Shown here piece by piece: positions 51,644 to 61,787 of a DNA stretch of 64,000 nucleotides (position 1 is its first letter; every line of letters starts with the position of its first letter). The notes beneath the pieces were generated by a model. That model ran no database searches. It was not told where the DNA came from and was given only the letters and a program-made list of their open reading frames with translations. Position numbers and translations under genes: made by a program. The stretch comes from Thioalkalivibrio sp. XN279 (GTDB lineage Bacteria; Pseudomonadota; Gammaproteobacteria; Steroidobacterales; XN24): positions 186,001 to 250,000 of the forward strand of contig NZ_JAANBD010000029.1 in assembly GCF_011089885.1 (NCBI RefSeq), read 5' to 3'.

Positions 51644-52833
51644 GACCGCCTCCCGGCGCGCGCGGTGGATGTCGCACGCGCCGGGCGGGCCGGCCGCGCC
51701 AGGCCGTCCGCCATGAGCTCGTAATGGATGCGCAGCAACAGCCCGATGGCGGCGCCGGTGATGAGCAGGCTGCTGCCGCCGTAGCTCACCAGCGGCAGCG
51801 TCAGCCCCTTGGTGGGCAGCAGGCCCATGTTCACCGCCATGTTGATGAAGGCCTGCATGCCGATCCAGGTGCCGAGACCGAAAGCCAGGCAGGCCTGGAA
51901 GGGGCGCCGCGCGGCCGCCGCGGCCATGCTGATGGCGAAAGCACGCCACACCAGCAGGCCGAACAGGGCGATCATCACGAACACGCCGAGCAGCCCGAAC
52001 TCCTCCGCGTAGACGGCGAAGATGAAGTCGGTGCGCGCCTCCGGGAGATAGAACAGCTTCTGCACGCTGCCGCCGAGGCCGACGCCCGACCAGCCGCCGC
52101 GCCCGATGGCGATCAGCGACTGGGTGAGCTGGAAACCGGAGCCGAACTGGTCGGCCCACGGATCGAGGAAGGCCGTGAGGCGGCGCATGCGGTACTCGGA
52201 CGTGAGCACGAGCAGCGCCAGCGACGCCGCGCCCGCCACGGTCATCAGCAGCAGGTAACCGAGGCGCATGCCGCCGACGAACAGCACGCCGATGGCGGTG
52301 GCGAAGAGCACCGCCGTGGCGCCGAAGTCCGGCTGCAGCATGAGCAGCGAGCCGGCCGCGGTGACCACCAGCATCGGCAGCAACAGGCCGCGAAAGCCCG
52401 CTTCCAGCAGCTCGCCGCGCCGCGCCACGTAGCCGCACAGGTAGAGCAGTATGAGCAGGCGCGCCGGTTCCGAGGCCTGCAGGTTGAGCGGGCCGAGGCG
52501 CAGCCAGCGCGTGGCGCCGTTGACCTCGTAGCCGACGCCCGGCACCAGTACCAGCAGCAACAGCCCGAAGGCGCCGGTGAGCAGCAGCGGCCCGGCGCGC
52601 TCCAGTGCCGACATCGGCACGGCCATGCACAGGGCGGCAGCCAGGCCGGCGACGCCGAGGTAGACCAGCTGGCGCACGAAGAAGTAGAGCGGCTGCTCGT
52701 AGCTGCGCTCGGCGATGGTGATCGAGGCCGAGGCCACCATCACCGCCCCGAGCAGCGCCAGCGCCAGGGCGCTGACCAGCAGCCAGCCGTCCAGCGGGTA
52801 CTGCATGCGCGTGCGCGGCGCCACGGCGCTCAT
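51640..52833 (-). CDS. ftsW: Septal peptidoglycan polymerase FtsW
   Basis: A SEDS-family glycosyltransferase that polymerises lipid II with FtsI. The 397-residue polytopic protein has about ten helices and the signatures NGATRWLRLGPLNLQASEPA, PDFGATAVL and GLLPTKGLTLPLVSYGGSS. A basic C-terminal tail follows. The ATG at 52833 overlaps the murD stop. Confidence 0.97.
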   Translation of the reverse strand: MSAVAPRTRMQYPLDGWLLVSALALALLGAVMVASASITIAERSYEQPLYFFVRQLVYLGVAGLAAALCMAVPMSALERAGPLLLTGAFGLLLLVLVPGVGYEVNGATRWLRLGPLNLQASEPARLLILLYLCGYVARRGELLEAGFRGLLLPMLVVTAAGSLLMLQPDFGATAVLFATAIGVLFVGGMRLGYLLLMTVAGAASLALLVLTSEYRMRRLTAFLDPWADQFGSGFQLTQSLIAIGRGGWSGVGLGGSVQKLFYLPEARTDFIFAVYAEEFGLLGVFVMIALFGLLVWRAFAISMAAAAARRPFQACLAFGLGTWIGMQAFINMAVNMGLLPTKGLTLPLVSYGGSSLLITGAAIGLLLRIHYELMADGLARPARPARATSTARAGRRS

Positions 52834-54194
52834 GCCGGCAGCTCCCGCGCGGCGGCGGCGAAGCGCTGCCCGCGCTCGCGGTAGTCGCTGTACATGTCGG
52901 TGCTGGCGCAGGCCGGCGACAGCAGCACGCAGTCGCCCGGCTCGGCCAGCCGCGCCGCCTCGGCCACCGCCGCCTCGATGTCCGCCACCCGCAACGTGGC
53001 GCAGGCGCCGGACAGGGCCGCCTCGAGCAGCGGCGCATCGCGCCCCAGCAGCACCGCGGCGCGCACGCGCTCACGCGCGGCCGCGACCAGCGGGGTGAAA
53101 TCGGCGCCCTTGCCGTCGCCGCCCGCGATCAGCACCACGGGGCGGTCCATGCCGCTGATGGCGGCCACCGCGGCGCCGACGTTGGTGCCCTTGGAGTCGT
53201 TGATGTACTGCACGCCGCGCCGTTCGGCGATCCACTCGGCGCGATGCGGCAGGCCGGCGAAGCTGGCCAGCGCCTCGAGGCAGTGGCGCGGCTCGAGCCC
53301 CAGCGCCTCGATCATCGCCAGCGCGGCCAGCGCGTTGGCGTGGTTGTGACCACCGCGCAGGCGCAGCCGGCTCACCGGCAGCAGCGCTTTCCTGCCGCGC
53401 GCCAGGGCAGGGCCCCCGGGCGTATCCAACAGGCCGTACTCGCCGGGGCCGGGCGCACCGAGGCCGAACAGGATGCGCGGCGTGCGCCCGTCCCACATCG
53501 CCATGACCACGCGGTCGTCGCGATTCAGCACCACGCGCTCGGCGCCGCGCAGGATGCGCGCCTTGGCGCCGGCATAGGCCTCCAGCGAGCCGTGGCGGTC
53601 GATGTGGTCGGCGCTGAGGTTGAGTACGCAGGCGGCGCGGGCATGCAGCGAGGTGGTGGTCTCGAGCTGGAAGCTGGACAGCTCCAGCACGTAGACGTCG
53701 GGCACCTCGCCCTCGAGCAGGTCGAGCGCCGGGGTGCCGAGGTTGCCGCCGGCGCGCACCGCCAGCCCGGCCGCGGCCGCCAGCTCGGCCACCAGCGTGG
53801 TGACGGTGCTCTTGCCGTTGGAGCCGGTGATTGCAGCCACCGGCGCCGGCGCCACGCGGGCGAACAGCTCGATGTCGCCCAAGAGTTCCAGGCCGCGCCG
53901 GCGCGCCTCTTCCAGCAGCGGTTCGCGCAGCGACACGCCGGGCGAGACCACGACCTCGGCCACGCCTTCCAGCGCGCCCTTGTCGAAACCGCCGAGCCTG
54001 AGATCGAGCGTGTCCCGCAGGGCGCCGAGCGCCGCCAGTCCCGGCGGCTCGGCGCGGCTGTCGACCACCCGCACCGCCTGGCCGAGGCGCGCCAGGTAGC
54101 GCGCACACGACGCCCCGGTGGCGCCGAGGCCGACCAGCAGCACGGGCTGGGCGGCGGCGCCGGGGCGGCGGTGTGTTTCGGGGTGCGCGATCAT
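52830..54194 (-). CDS. murD: UDP-N-acetylmuramoyl-L-alanine--D-glutamate ligase
   Basis: Adds D-Glu; 454 residues. The N-domain has [16 protein letters not shown] and VVSPGVS. The ATP loop is [10 protein letters not shown], followed by the NDSKGTN segment and [16 protein letters not shown] at the C-terminus. The ATG at 54194 overlaps the mraY stop. A long open frame continues upstream in mraY but has no similarity. Confidence 0.96.
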   Translation of the reverse strand: MIAHPETHRRPGAAAQPVLLVGLGATGASCARYLARLGQAVRVVDSRAEPPGLAALGALRDTLDLRLGGFDKGALEGVAEVVVSPGVSLREPLLEEARRRGLELLGDIELFARVAPAPVAAITGSNGKSTVTTLVAELAAAAGLAVRAGGNLGTPALDLLEGEVPDVYVLELSSFQLETTTSLHARAACVLNLSADHIDRHGSLEAYAGAKARILRGAERVVLNRDDRVVMAMWDGRTPRILFGLGAPGPGEYGLLDTPGGPALARGRKALLPVSRLRLRGGHNHANALAALAMIEALGLEPRHCLEALASFAGLPHRAEWIAERRGVQYINDSKGTNVGAAVAAISGMDRPVVLIAGGDGKGADFTPLVAAARERVRAAVLLGRDAPLLEAALSGACATLRVADIEAAVAEAARLAEPGDCVLLSPACASTDMYSDYRERGQRFAAAARELPA

Positions 54195-55279
54195 CGGACC
54201 TTCAGTGTGGCGAGGCCGAACAGGACCAGGATCACGGTGATGATCCAGAAGCGGACGATCACCTTCGGCTCGGCCCAGCCCTTGAGTTCGAAGTGGTGGT
54301 GGATGGGCGCCATGCGGAAGATGCGGCGCCCGGTGAGCTTGAAGGACGCGACCTGCAGCATCACCGAGACCGTCTCGAGCACGAACACGCCCGCCATGAT
54401 GAAAAACACGATCTCCTGCCTCACCGCGATCGCGACCGCGCCGAGCGCGGCACCCAGCGCGAGCGCGCCGATGTCGCCCATGAAGACCTGCGCCGGGTAA
54501 GTGTTGAACCACAGGAAGCCGAGGCCGGCGCCGACCAGCGCGGCGCAGAACACCAGCATCTCGCCCACCCCGGCGACGTAGGGGATGCCGAGGTAATTGG
54601 CGAAGTTGACGTTGCCCGTGACCCAGGCGAACAGGCCGAGCGCGCCGCCGATCAGCACCGTGGGCATGATGGCCAGGCCGTCGAGGCCGTCGGTCAGGTT
54701 GACCGCGTTGCTGGAGCCGACGATGACGAAGTACACCAGCGCCATGAAGGCAACGGTGCCCAGCGGCAGCGCCACCTCCTTGAAGAAGGGCACGATCAGC
54801 CCCAGGTCCACCGCCGGGTCGGTGGCGGTGAGCACGAAGGCCGCGCCGGCCAGCAGCGCGCCCACCGACTGCCAGAAATACTTCCAGCGCGCCGCCAGGC
54901 CGCGACTGTCGCCGACCACCAGCTTCTTGTAGTCGTCGACGAAGCCGATGAGGCCGAAGCCCAGCATCACCGCCAGCACGATCCACACGAAACGATTGGC
55001 CAGGTCCGCCCACAGCAGGGTGGCGACGGTGATGGCGACCAGGATCAGCGCCCCGCCCATGGTCGGCGTGCCCGCCTTGGGCAGGTGCGACTCGGGCCCG
55101 TAGCTGCGCACCTGCTGGCCGATCTGGTGGAAGGTGAGCCGGCGGATCATCCACGGCCCGACCAGCAGCGAGAGCGCCAGCGCGGTGAGCGCACCGAGAA
55201 TGGCGCGGAACGTCAGGTACTGGAAGACGTTGAAGCCGGACTCGAAGCGCGCCAGGTACTCGGCGAGGTACATCAGCAT
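54191..55279 (-). CDS. mraY: Phospho-N-acetylmuramoyl-pentapeptide transferase MraY
   Basis: Makes lipid I from UDP-MurNAc-pentapeptide and undecaprenyl phosphate. The 362-residue protein has ten helices and conserved loops: [16 protein letters not shown] (catalytic Asp pair), [19 protein letters not shown] and [11 protein letters not shown]. The ATG at 55279 lies one base after the murF stop. Confidence 0.97.
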   Translation of the reverse strand: MLMYLAEYLARFESGFNVFQYLTFRAILGALTALALSLLVGPWMIRRLTFHQIGQQVRSYGPESHLPKAGTPTMGGALILVAITVATLLWADLANRFVWIVLAVMLGFGLIGFVDDYKKLVVGDSRGLAARWKYFWQSVGALLAGAAFVLTATDPAVDLGLIVPFFKEVALPLGTVAFMALVYFVIVGSSNAVNLTDGLDGLAIMPTVLIGGALGLFAWVTGNVNFANYLGIPYVAGVGEMLVFCAALVGAGLGFLWFNTYPAQVFMGDIGALALGAALGAVAIAVRQEIVFFIMAGVFVLETVSVMLQVASFKLTGRRIFRMAPIHHHFELKGWAEPKVIVRFWIITVILVLFGLATLKVR

Positions 55280-55280
55280 C

Positions 55281-56642
55281 TCAGGCGCCCTCCCCCGCGG
55301 CCAGCCGTTCCACCACCTGCTCGAGCCGCATCGAGCGCGAGCCCTTCACCAGCAGGTTGATGCCCGGCTGCAGGTCGGCCGCCAGCGCCTGCACCAGCGC
55401 GTCCAGGTCGTCGAAGCAGCGGCCGTCGCCGAACGCCTCGGCCGCGGCGCACGCTTCGCTGCCGAGGGCGTAGAGCCGCGTCACGCCGTGTGCCCGGGCC
55501 GACTCGCCGGCCGCGGCGTGCATGGCCGTCGACGCCGGGCCCAGTTCGCGCATGTCGCCCAGCACCAGCCAGGTCTCGCCGGGCAGTGCCGTGGCGTACT
55601 CAATCGCCGCCTGCAGCGCGGCGGGATTGGCGTTGTAGGTGTCGTCGATGAGCAGTGCCCCGCCGGGCGCCTTGCGCAGGCTCATGCGCCCGCGCACCCC
55701 CTGCACTGCGGCCAGGCCGGCGACGATCTCTTCCAGCGACCAGCCGGCAGCCCAGGTCGTGGCTGCCGCGGCCAGCGCGTTCATGGCGTTGTGCCGTCCC
55801 GGCAGCCGCACCCGTGCGTCGGCGCTGCCGTCCGGCGTCACCAGGCGGAATTCCAGCAGCGGGCCTGCGGCGTCGAGCGACTGGCGCACGTCCTCGGCGC
55901 GGAACTCGGCTGCCGCCGCCATGCCGAAACCGACGCTGCGACGCTGCCCGGCCAGCTCGCGCCACAGCGGGGCGAACTCGTCGTCGCAGTTGATCACCGC
56001 GGTGCCGTCCGCGGGCAGCCCGGAAAACATTTCGCCCTTGCCGCGCGCCACGCCCTCGAGGCTGCCGAAGCCCTCGAGGTGCACCGGGCCGGCCGCCGTC
56101 ACCAGCCCCACCGAGGGCCGACAGATCGCCACCATGCGGGCGATCTCGCCGCCGTGGTTGGCGCCGAGCTCCAGCACCGCGGCGCGGTGGGACGCGTCGA
56201 GCCGGAACAGGGTCAGCGGCAGGCCGATCTCGTTGTTGTAGTTGCCGCGCGTCGCCAGGATGTCGCCACGCTGCGCGGCGATCGCGGCCATCATTTCCTT
56301 CACCGTGGTCTTGCCGAAACTGCCGGTGACGGCCAGCACCGGGATGTCGAAGCGACTGCGCCAGTCCGCGGCCATGCCGCCGAGCGCCTGCAGCGTGTCG
56401 GCCACCAGCAGCTGCGGCAGGTTCACCGGCACCGCGTGATCCACCACCGCCCCCGCGGCACCCGCCTCTGCCGCCGCCGCCACGAAGTCGTGGCCGTCGA
56501 AGCTGGGACCGCGCAGGGCGACGAACAGCTCGCCCGCCGCCAGCGCGCGGGTGTCGGTGGAGACGCCGCTGAACCCCGGGTCGGGCCCGAGCAGGGTGGC
56601 GGACAGGGCGCGTGCGAGGCCGGTCAGGCTGCCGTGGATCAT
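55281..56642 (-). CDS. murF: UDP-MurNAc-tripeptide--D-alanyl-D-alanine ligase
   Basis: Adds the D-Ala-D-Ala made by DdlB; 453 residues. The ATP loop reads [11 protein letters not shown] (Phe at the second position where Ser or Asn is common), followed by [20 protein letters not shown] and LGDMRELG. The ATG at 56642 overlaps the murE stop (ATGA). Confidence 0.96.
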   Translation of the reverse strand: MIHGSLTGLARALSATLLGPDPGFSGVSTDTRALAAGELFVALRGPSFDGHDFVAAAAEAGAAGAVVDHAVPVNLPQLLVADTLQALGGMAADWRSRFDIPVLAVTGSFGKTTVKEMMAAIAAQRGDILATRGNYNNEIGLPLTLFRLDASHRAAVLELGANHGGEIARMVAICRPSVGLVTAAGPVHLEGFGSLEGVARGKGEMFSGLPADGTAVINCDDEFAPLWRELAGQRRSVGFGMAAAAEFRAEDVRQSLDAAGPLLEFRLVTPDGSADARVRLPGRHNAMNALAAAATTWAAGWSLEEIVAGLAAVQGVRGRMSLRKAPGGALLIDDTYNANPAALQAAIEYATALPGETWLVLGDMRELGPASTAMHAAAGESARAHGVTRLYALGSEACAAAEAFGDGRCFDDLDALVQALAADLQPGINLLVKGSRSMRLEQVVERLAAGEGA

Positions 56643-58153
56643 GCTGCCGCTCCCGTCAGTTCCGCCACCAGCGCCCGGTCGCTGAAAGGCCGGTGTTCCG
56701 CGCCCACGATCTGGAACGTCTCGTGGCCCTTGCCGGCCACCAGCACGACGTCGCCCGACTGCGCCGCGCCGAGCGCCTGGCGGATGGCGGCGGCGCGGTC
56801 GCGCTCCACGCGCGCCCGGCCCGGGTCCTGCAGCCCGCCGAGAATGTCGGCGACGATGGCCACGCCGTCCTCGCTGCGGGGGTTGTCGTCGGTGATGACG
56901 ATCTCGTCCGCGAGCTGCTCGGCGATGCGACCCATCTCCGGGCGCTTGCCGCGATCGCGGTCGCCGCCGCAGCCGAACACGCACCACAGCCGGCCGCGGC
57001 AGTGGCGGCGCAGCGCGGTGAGCGCCTTGGCCAGCGCGTCCGGCGTGTGCGCATAGTCGACCACCGCCAATACGTTCCGCGCCGCGTCGGGGAACGCCTC
57101 CATGCGCCCGGCGGGGGCCCGCAGCACGCCGAGCGCATCGGCCGCCTCGTCGGGCGCCAGGCCCAGGGCCAGCAGCACGCCGAAAGCGATCGCCAGGTTC
57201 TCGGCGTTGAAGGCGCCGAGCAGCGGTGAGCGCAGCGCCGCCTGGCCGAACTCACCGGCCAGCGCCACGGCGAGGCCGTCCGCCAGCGCCTCGACGCCCA
57301 CCAGCCGCAGCCGCGTCTCGCCGGCCGCGCCCGGGCCTGTATCCGCCGTCAGCACCAGGCGACGGGCGTCGGCCGGCAGTTGCGCGGCGAGCTCGCGACC
57401 GAAAGCATCCAGGGTGTTGATGACGCTGACGCGCGGTGCATGCTCGAGGAACAGCCGCGCCTTGCAGGCGCCGTAGGCCTCCAGGCTCGGGTGGTAGTCG
57501 AGGTGGTCGCGGCTCAGGTTGGTGAAGGCGGCGACGGCGTAGCGCACGCCGTCCACGCGGCCCTGGTCGAGGGCGTGCGAAGACACTTCCATGGCCACGG
57601 CGCGCAGGCCCAGCCCGGCCAGGTCGGCCAGCGTGCGATGCACCTCCACCACGTCGGGGGTGGTCAGTGCCGAGGGCTGCAGCGCACCGACCGGGCCCGC
57701 ACCGAGGGTGCCGACGAGCCCGGCGCGCCGGCCCGCGCGTTCCAGCGCGCCGGCCACGAGGTGGGCGCAGGTGGTCTTGCCGTTGGTGCCGGTGATGCCG
57801 ACCACTTCGAGGCAACGCGAGGGCGCGCCGAAGAAGCGGTCCGCAATTTCGCCCAGGCGCGCCCGCAAGCCGGGCACCGGGAAGGCCACGCAGCCCTCCG
57901 GCAGGCGCGGCGCGCCGAGGCCGCTGGCGGGCTCCCAGGCGACGCAGGCCGCACCGGCGGCTGCGGCCGCCGCGGCGTGCTGCAAGCCGTGGCTGCGGGT
58001 CCCGGGCACGGCGAGGAACAGCGCGCCGGGCGTGATGCGGCGGCTGTCCAGGCTGATGTCGGTCACCCCCAGCGTCGCATGCGCCGCGGGCGCCGCCGCG
58101 CCCAGCAGCTCACCCAGCGTCATCACCGGCGGCGTGTCGGCTTGCGGCATCAT
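56639..58153 (-). CDS. murE: UDP-MurNAc-L-Ala-D-Glu--meso-DAP ligase MurE
   Basis: Adds the third amino acid of the stem peptide; 504 residues. The ATP loop is GTNGKTTCA, followed by TTPDVVEVH and the carbamylated-Lys region. The motif DNPR (TDDNPRSEDG) is specific for enzymes using meso-diaminopimelate, which indicates DAP-type peptidoglycan. The first of two tandem ATGs (58153) overlaps the ftsI stop. Confidence 0.96.
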   Translation of the reverse strand: MMPQADTPPVMTLGELLGAAAPAAHATLGVTDISLDSRRITPGALFLAVPGTRSHGLQHAAAAAAAGAACVAWEPASGLGAPRLPEGCVAFPVPGLRARLGEIADRFFGAPSRCLEVVGITGTNGKTTCAHLVAGALERAGRRAGLVGTLGAGPVGALQPSALTTPDVVEVHRTLADLAGLGLRAVAMEVSSHALDQGRVDGVRYAVAAFTNLSRDHLDYHPSLEAYGACKARLFLEHAPRVSVINTLDAFGRELAAQLPADARRLVLTADTGPGAAGETRLRLVGVEALADGLAVALAGEFGQAALRSPLLGAFNAENLAIAFGVLLALGLAPDEAADALGVLRAPAGRMEAFPDAARNVLAVVDYAHTPDALAKALTALRRHCRGRLWCVFGCGGDRDRGKRPEMGRIAEQLADEIVITDDNPRSEDGVAIVADILGGLQDPGRARVERDRAAAIRQALGAAQSGDVVLVAGKGHETFQIVGAEHRPFSDRALVAELTGAAA

Positions 58154-59880
58154 GGCTGTCCCATCGCCTGCACCAGCGTGCCCACCGAGCGGGCGTCGGC
58201 GCCGTCGTCCGGCGGAATGCCGAGAATGCGCAGGGCGTCGCCGAGCACCCGCGAGAACACCGGCGCCGCCACCTCGCCGCCGTAGTAGACCCCGCCCGAC
58301 GGCTCGTCGATCAGCACCACCGCGGCCAGCTGCGGGTCGGATACCGGCGCCACGCCCCCGAACACCGAGAGGTAGCGATCGTCGTGGTAGCCGCCGGCCA
58401 TGAACTTGCGCGCCGTGCCCGTCTTGCCGGCCACGCGGTACCCGGCGATGGCGGCGCGCGCAGCCGTGCCCTCGGCGCTCACCACCGGCTCCATCATCTC
58501 CAGCACGGCGCGCGCCACCTCGGGCTCGATCACCTGGCGCAGCTGGGCCGGGCGGTTGAGCGCGAGCAGGGACACGGGCGCGGCGCGGCCGTCGGCGCCG
58601 AGCACGGCGTAGGCGTGCGCCAGCTGCAACGGCGTGACGGAGAGGCCGTAACCGTAGGCCAGCGTGGCCTGGCCGATGGGTCGCCACAGCTCGGGCTCGG
58701 TGAGCACGCCGGCCGACTCGCCGGGGAACCCGGTGGCGGAGACCTCGCCGAGGCCGAAGCGGCGCAACTCGCCCCACAGCTGGCGCGGGTCCAGCGCCAG
58801 CGCCACCTTCGAGGCGCCGACGTTGCTGGAACGCAGCAGCAGGGTGGGGAAATCGATGCGCCCGAGGTTGTTGCGATCCTCGATGGTCTTGGTGCCGACG
58901 GTGAGCCAGCCGGGCGAGGTGTCGATCTCGGAGTCGGCCGCAAAGCGTCCGCTGCTGAGCGCCGCGGCGACGATCAGCGGCTTGATGCTGCTGCCCGGCT
59001 CGAAGATGTCGTTGGTGGCGCGGTTGCGGTAGCGCTCCGCAGAGAGCTGGCTGCGGTCGTTCGGGTTGAAGCTGGGCTGGTTGACCATGGCCAGCACTTC
59101 ACCGCTGCGCACGTCGAGCACCACCATGGAGCCCGACTTGGCCTGGTGCGCCTGCACCGCGCGCTTCAGCTCGCGGTAGGCCAGGTACTGGATGCGCAGG
59201 TCGATGCTCAGGCGCAGGTCGCGACCCGGCCGCGCCTCGCGGATGCTCTCCACGTCCTCGATGACATTGCCGAGGCGGTCGCGGCGCACGCGCTTCTGGC
59301 CCGGCTCGCCGGCGAGCCAGTGGTCGTAGGCCAGCTCCAGGCCCTCCTGGCCGACGTCGTCGATGTTGGTGAAGCCGAGCACGTGCCCGGTCACCTCGCC
59401 GCCGGGGTAGAAGCGACGGTACTCGCGCTGCAGGTGCACCCCGGGGATGCCGAGCGCCATGACCGCGGCGGCCTGTTCCGGCGGCAGGTGGCGGCGCAGG
59501 TAGAGAAATTCGCGCTCGGGCTGCGAGCTGATTGCGCGCAGCACCCAGTCCGGGTCGCGGCCCACCAGCTTCGCCAGCCGCGGGATCTCGGCGGGCGAGT
59601 TGCGCAGCTCGCGCGGGTTCACCCAGACGCTGTCGACGGGGCTGCTCACCGCCAGCGGTTCGCCGCGCCGGTCGGTGATGGTGCCGCGATGCGCCGCAAC
59701 GTCGACCACGCGCATCTGGCGCGCATCGCCCTGGCGCTGGAAAAAGTCCTGGTCGACGAACTGCAGCTTCACCGCGCGCGCACCCAGCGCGACGCCCATG
59801 AGCATGAACGTCACCGCGACGAAGGCCATGCGCCGGCGGAAGCGGCGCTGGAACAGTTCGTGTTCGGCCTTGCGCTTCAT
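58150..59880 (-). CDS. ftsI: Septal transpeptidase FtsI (PBP3)
   Basis: A class B penicillin-binding protein that crosslinks septal peptidoglycan. The 576-residue protein has a basic tail, one membrane helix (about 19-38), a pedestal domain and the transpeptidase domain. Catalytic motifs are SSIK (Ser297), SSN (RSSNVGASK) and KTGTA. The ATG at 59880 overlaps the ftsL stop. Confidence 0.97.
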   Translation of the reverse strand: MKRKAEHELFQRRFRRRMAFVAVTFMLMGVALGARAVKLQFVDQDFFQRQGDARQMRVVDVAAHRGTITDRRGEPLAVSSPVDSVWVNPRELRNSPAEIPRLAKLVGRDPDWVLRAISSQPEREFLYLRRHLPPEQAAAVMALGIPGVHLQREYRRFYPGGEVTGHVLGFTNIDDVGQEGLELAYDHWLAGEPGQKRVRRDRLGNVIEDVESIREARPGRDLRLSIDLRIQYLAYRELKRAVQAHQAKSGSMVVLDVRSGEVLAMVNQPSFNPNDRSQLSAERYRNRATNDIFEPGSSIKPLIVAAALSSGRFAADSEIDTSPGWLTVGTKTIEDRNNLGRIDFPTLLLRSSNVGASKVALALDPRQLWGELRRFGLGEVSATGFPGESAGVLTEPELWRPIGQATLAYGYGLSVTPLQLAHAYAVLGADGRAAPVSLLALNRPAQLRQVIEPEVARAVLEMMEPVVSAEGTAARAAIAGYRVAGKTGTARKFMAGGYHDDRYLSVFGGVAPVSDPQLAAVVLIDEPSGGVYYGGEVAAPVFSRVLGDALRILGIPPDDGADARSVGTLVQAMGQP

Positions 59881-60155
59881 GGCTTGACGATCTCGATCTC
59901 GGCGGGCGCGGGCACGCGCATGGCGAGCCGGTCGCGCGCCAGCTGCTCGACGCGGGCGTGGGCGGCCCAGGTGCTGCGCTCGATCTGCAGCTGGCGCCAC
60001 TCGATGTTCAGCGCGTCGCGGTCGCGATGCAGGGCCTGCAACGCGATGAACGTCTGGCGCGCACTGTGGCGCGCGTCCACCACGGCCACCGCGGAGACGA
60101 GCACGGCAGCGGCGAGCAGGGCCGCGAGCACCACGGGGCGCAGCAGGCCTCTCAC
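59877..60155 (-). CDS. ftsL: Cell division protein FtsL
   Basis: A small bitopic divisome protein of 92 residues. One N-terminal membrane helix (about 7-27; VVLAALLAAAVLVSAVAVVD) is followed by a leucine-zipper-like coiled coil. It forms a complex with FtsB and FtsQ. The GTG at 60155 overlaps the rsmH stop (GTGA). It is identified mainly by size, topology and position between rsmH and ftsI. Confidence 0.92.
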   Translation of the reverse strand: MRGLLRPVVLAALLAAAVLVSAVAVVDARHSARQTFIALQALHRDRDALNIEWRQLQIERSTWAAHARVEQLARDRLAMRVPAPAEIEIVKP

Positions 60156-61096
60156 GCCGCCACCTTTTCGGCCACGCGCAGCACGGCGCTGCGGGCGCGC
60201 GGGTTGGCGGCCACCTCGGCGTCGCCGGCACGGATGGCCTTGCCGACGCGGTGCAGGCGCGGCCGGGCATGCACGGGAATCTCGGGCAACCCGCGCCACG
60301 GCTCGGCGACCTCGGAGTGGCGGCGGATGAAGCGCTTCACGCGCCGGTCCTCGAGGGAATGGAAGCTGATGACGCACAGCCGCCCGCCGGGGCGCAGCAG
60401 CTCCACCAGCTGCTCCAGCACCGCGTCCAGCGCCGCCAGCTCCTGGTTCACATGGATGCGGATGGCCTGGAAGCTGCGCGTGGCCGGGTGCTTGCCCGGC
60501 TCGGGACGGCCCGGCATCGCGGTCGCGATCAGCGCCGCCAGGCGCGCGGTGGTGTCGATGGGCGCCTCGGCCCGGGCGCGCACGATGGCGCGCGCGATGC
60601 GCCGGGCGTGGCGCTCCTCGCCGTAGTCGCGCAGCACGCGGGTGATGTCGTCCTCGCTCGCGCGCGCCAGCCAGTCCGCGGCGCTCTCACCCGAGTCGGG
60701 ATCCATGCGCATGTCGAGCGGGCCGTCGCGCAGGAAGCTGAAGCCGCGGGTCGCGTCGTCCAGCTGGGGCGAGGAAACGCCGAGGTCGACCAGCGCCCCG
60801 TCGAAGCCGGCCCCAAAACCGGCCTCCCGGGCGATGTCCCCCACCGCGGCGAAATTCCCCCTGACGATCGACACTCTGTGGTCCCCGACGAAGCGCCGCT
60901 CACCCGCCCGGATGGCCTCCGGGTCCCGGTCCACGGCCAGCAGTTTTCCTTCTTCACCCAGCCGTTCGAGGATGGCTGCCGCATGCCCGCCGCGCCCGAG
61001 CGTGGCATCCAGGTAGCGCCCGTCCACGCGTACGGCGAGGGCTTCCAGCACCTCCCCGAGGAGCACCGGCGCATGTCCCGTCGCGCCCTGCTCCAC
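60152..61096 (-). CDS. rsmH: 16S rRNA (cytosine-1402-N4)-methyltransferase RsmH
   Basis: Methylates N4 of C1402 in 16S rRNA; RsmI, which modifies the ribose of the same nucleotide, is also in this window. The 314-residue protein has HAPVLLGEVLEAL, DATLGRGGHA (SAM loop), VDLGVSSPQLDD, RGFSF and ISFHSLEDRRVKRF. The GTG at 61096 shares one base with the mraZ stop (TAGTG). Confidence 0.97.
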   Translation of the reverse strand: MEQGATGHAPVLLGEVLEALAVRVDGRYLDATLGRGGHAAAILERLGEEGKLLAVDRDPEAIRAGERRFVGDHRVSIVRGNFAAVGDIAREAGFGAGFDGALVDLGVSSPQLDDATRGFSFLRDGPLDMRMDPDSGESAADWLARASEDDITRVLRDYGEERHARRIARAIVRARAEAPIDTTARLAALIATAMPGRPEPGKHPATRSFQAIRIHVNQELAALDAVLEQLVELLRPGGRLCVISFHSLEDRRVKRFIRRHSEVAEPWRGLPEIPVHARPRLHRVGKAIRAGDAEVAANPRARSAVLRVAEKVAA

Positions 61097-61551
61097 TAGA
61101 AGTTGAACGATTCGAGTTCGGCCGCGAGCCCGCCTGACTCGGCGGACTCCTCGGTCAGCCACTGGTCGCGCCGCTCGTTCCAGCGCTGCTCGTCCCAGAT
61201 CTCGAACTTGTTGCCCTGCCCGATGAACATCACCTGCCGGTCGATGGCGGCGAAGTCGCGCAACTCGCGCGGCAGCAGGATGCGGCCCTGGCCGTCGAGC
61301 TCGACCTCGGTGGCGTGGCCGACCATGAGGCGTTGCAGGCGGCGGGCCTGGCGATTCAGCGTGGGCAGGCGGGAGATGCGGCGCTCGATCTCTTCCCACT
61401 CGGGCAGCGGGTAGACGAGCAGGCAGTAGTCGCGGTCGACCGTGACGATCAGCTGGTTTTCACAGCGCTCCTCGATGCGCGCGCGATAGCGCGTCGGGAT
61501 CGCCAGGCGACCCTTCGCATCGAGTGAAATCCGGTTGGCGCCGCGAAACAT
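61096..61551 (-). CDS. mraZ: Transcriptional regulator MraZ
   Basis: An AbrB-like regulator of the dcw cluster, first gene of the operon. The 151-residue protein has two SpoVT/AbrB-type halves (SLDAKGRLAIPTRYR and VELDGQGRILLPRELR), each with the DxxGR core. The ATG at 61551 gives the family start MFRGANRISLD; the open frame extends 13 codons upstream. Its known binding motif lies directly upstream. Confidence 0.96.
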   Translation of the reverse strand: MFRGANRISLDAKGRLAIPTRYRARIEERCENQLIVTVDRDYCLLVYPLPEWEEIERRISRLPTLNRQARRLQRLMVGHATEVELDGQGRILLPRELRDFAAIDRQVMFIGQGNKFEIWDEQRWNERRDQWLTEESAESGGLAAELESFNF

Positions 61552-61574
61552 GATGGTGTCCCGGAGGCACGTGC

Positions 61575-61600
61575 CCCCATTTCTTCCCACTTATCCCCAC
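61575..61600 (-). promoter_or_regulatory. MraZ operator: three TGGG boxes at 10-bp spacing
   Basis: On the minus strand TGGG begins at 61599, 61589 and 61579, an exact 10-bp period. This is the known MraZ-binding pattern (TGGGN repeats). The boxes lie just downstream of the predicted start of transcription, as expected for autorepression. Confidence 0.88.
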
Positions 61601-61608
61601 TTGGCGCC

Positions 61609-61637
61609 ACTATATGAACCGGCTCACCCCCAGTCAA
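61609..61637 (-). promoter_or_regulatory. Sigma-70 promoter of the dcw operon
   Basis: TTGACT (61637-61632) and TATAGT (61614-61609) are separated by exactly 17 bases on the minus strand. Transcription would start near 61602, immediately before the MraZ boxes. Confidence 0.88.
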
Positions 61638-61787
61638 CCGCTTGTTGCAAAAAAATTTCTTTAGCTACCGATACTTAGCGAGCTTTCCGCAGGTGGAAAA
61701 ACTGCCATGCGTATGGCGAAAAATCAACCAGTTATAGGACGTTCTTGCGGCAGTGGATTAGATTGGGTCCCATTGCCACGGCAGACC

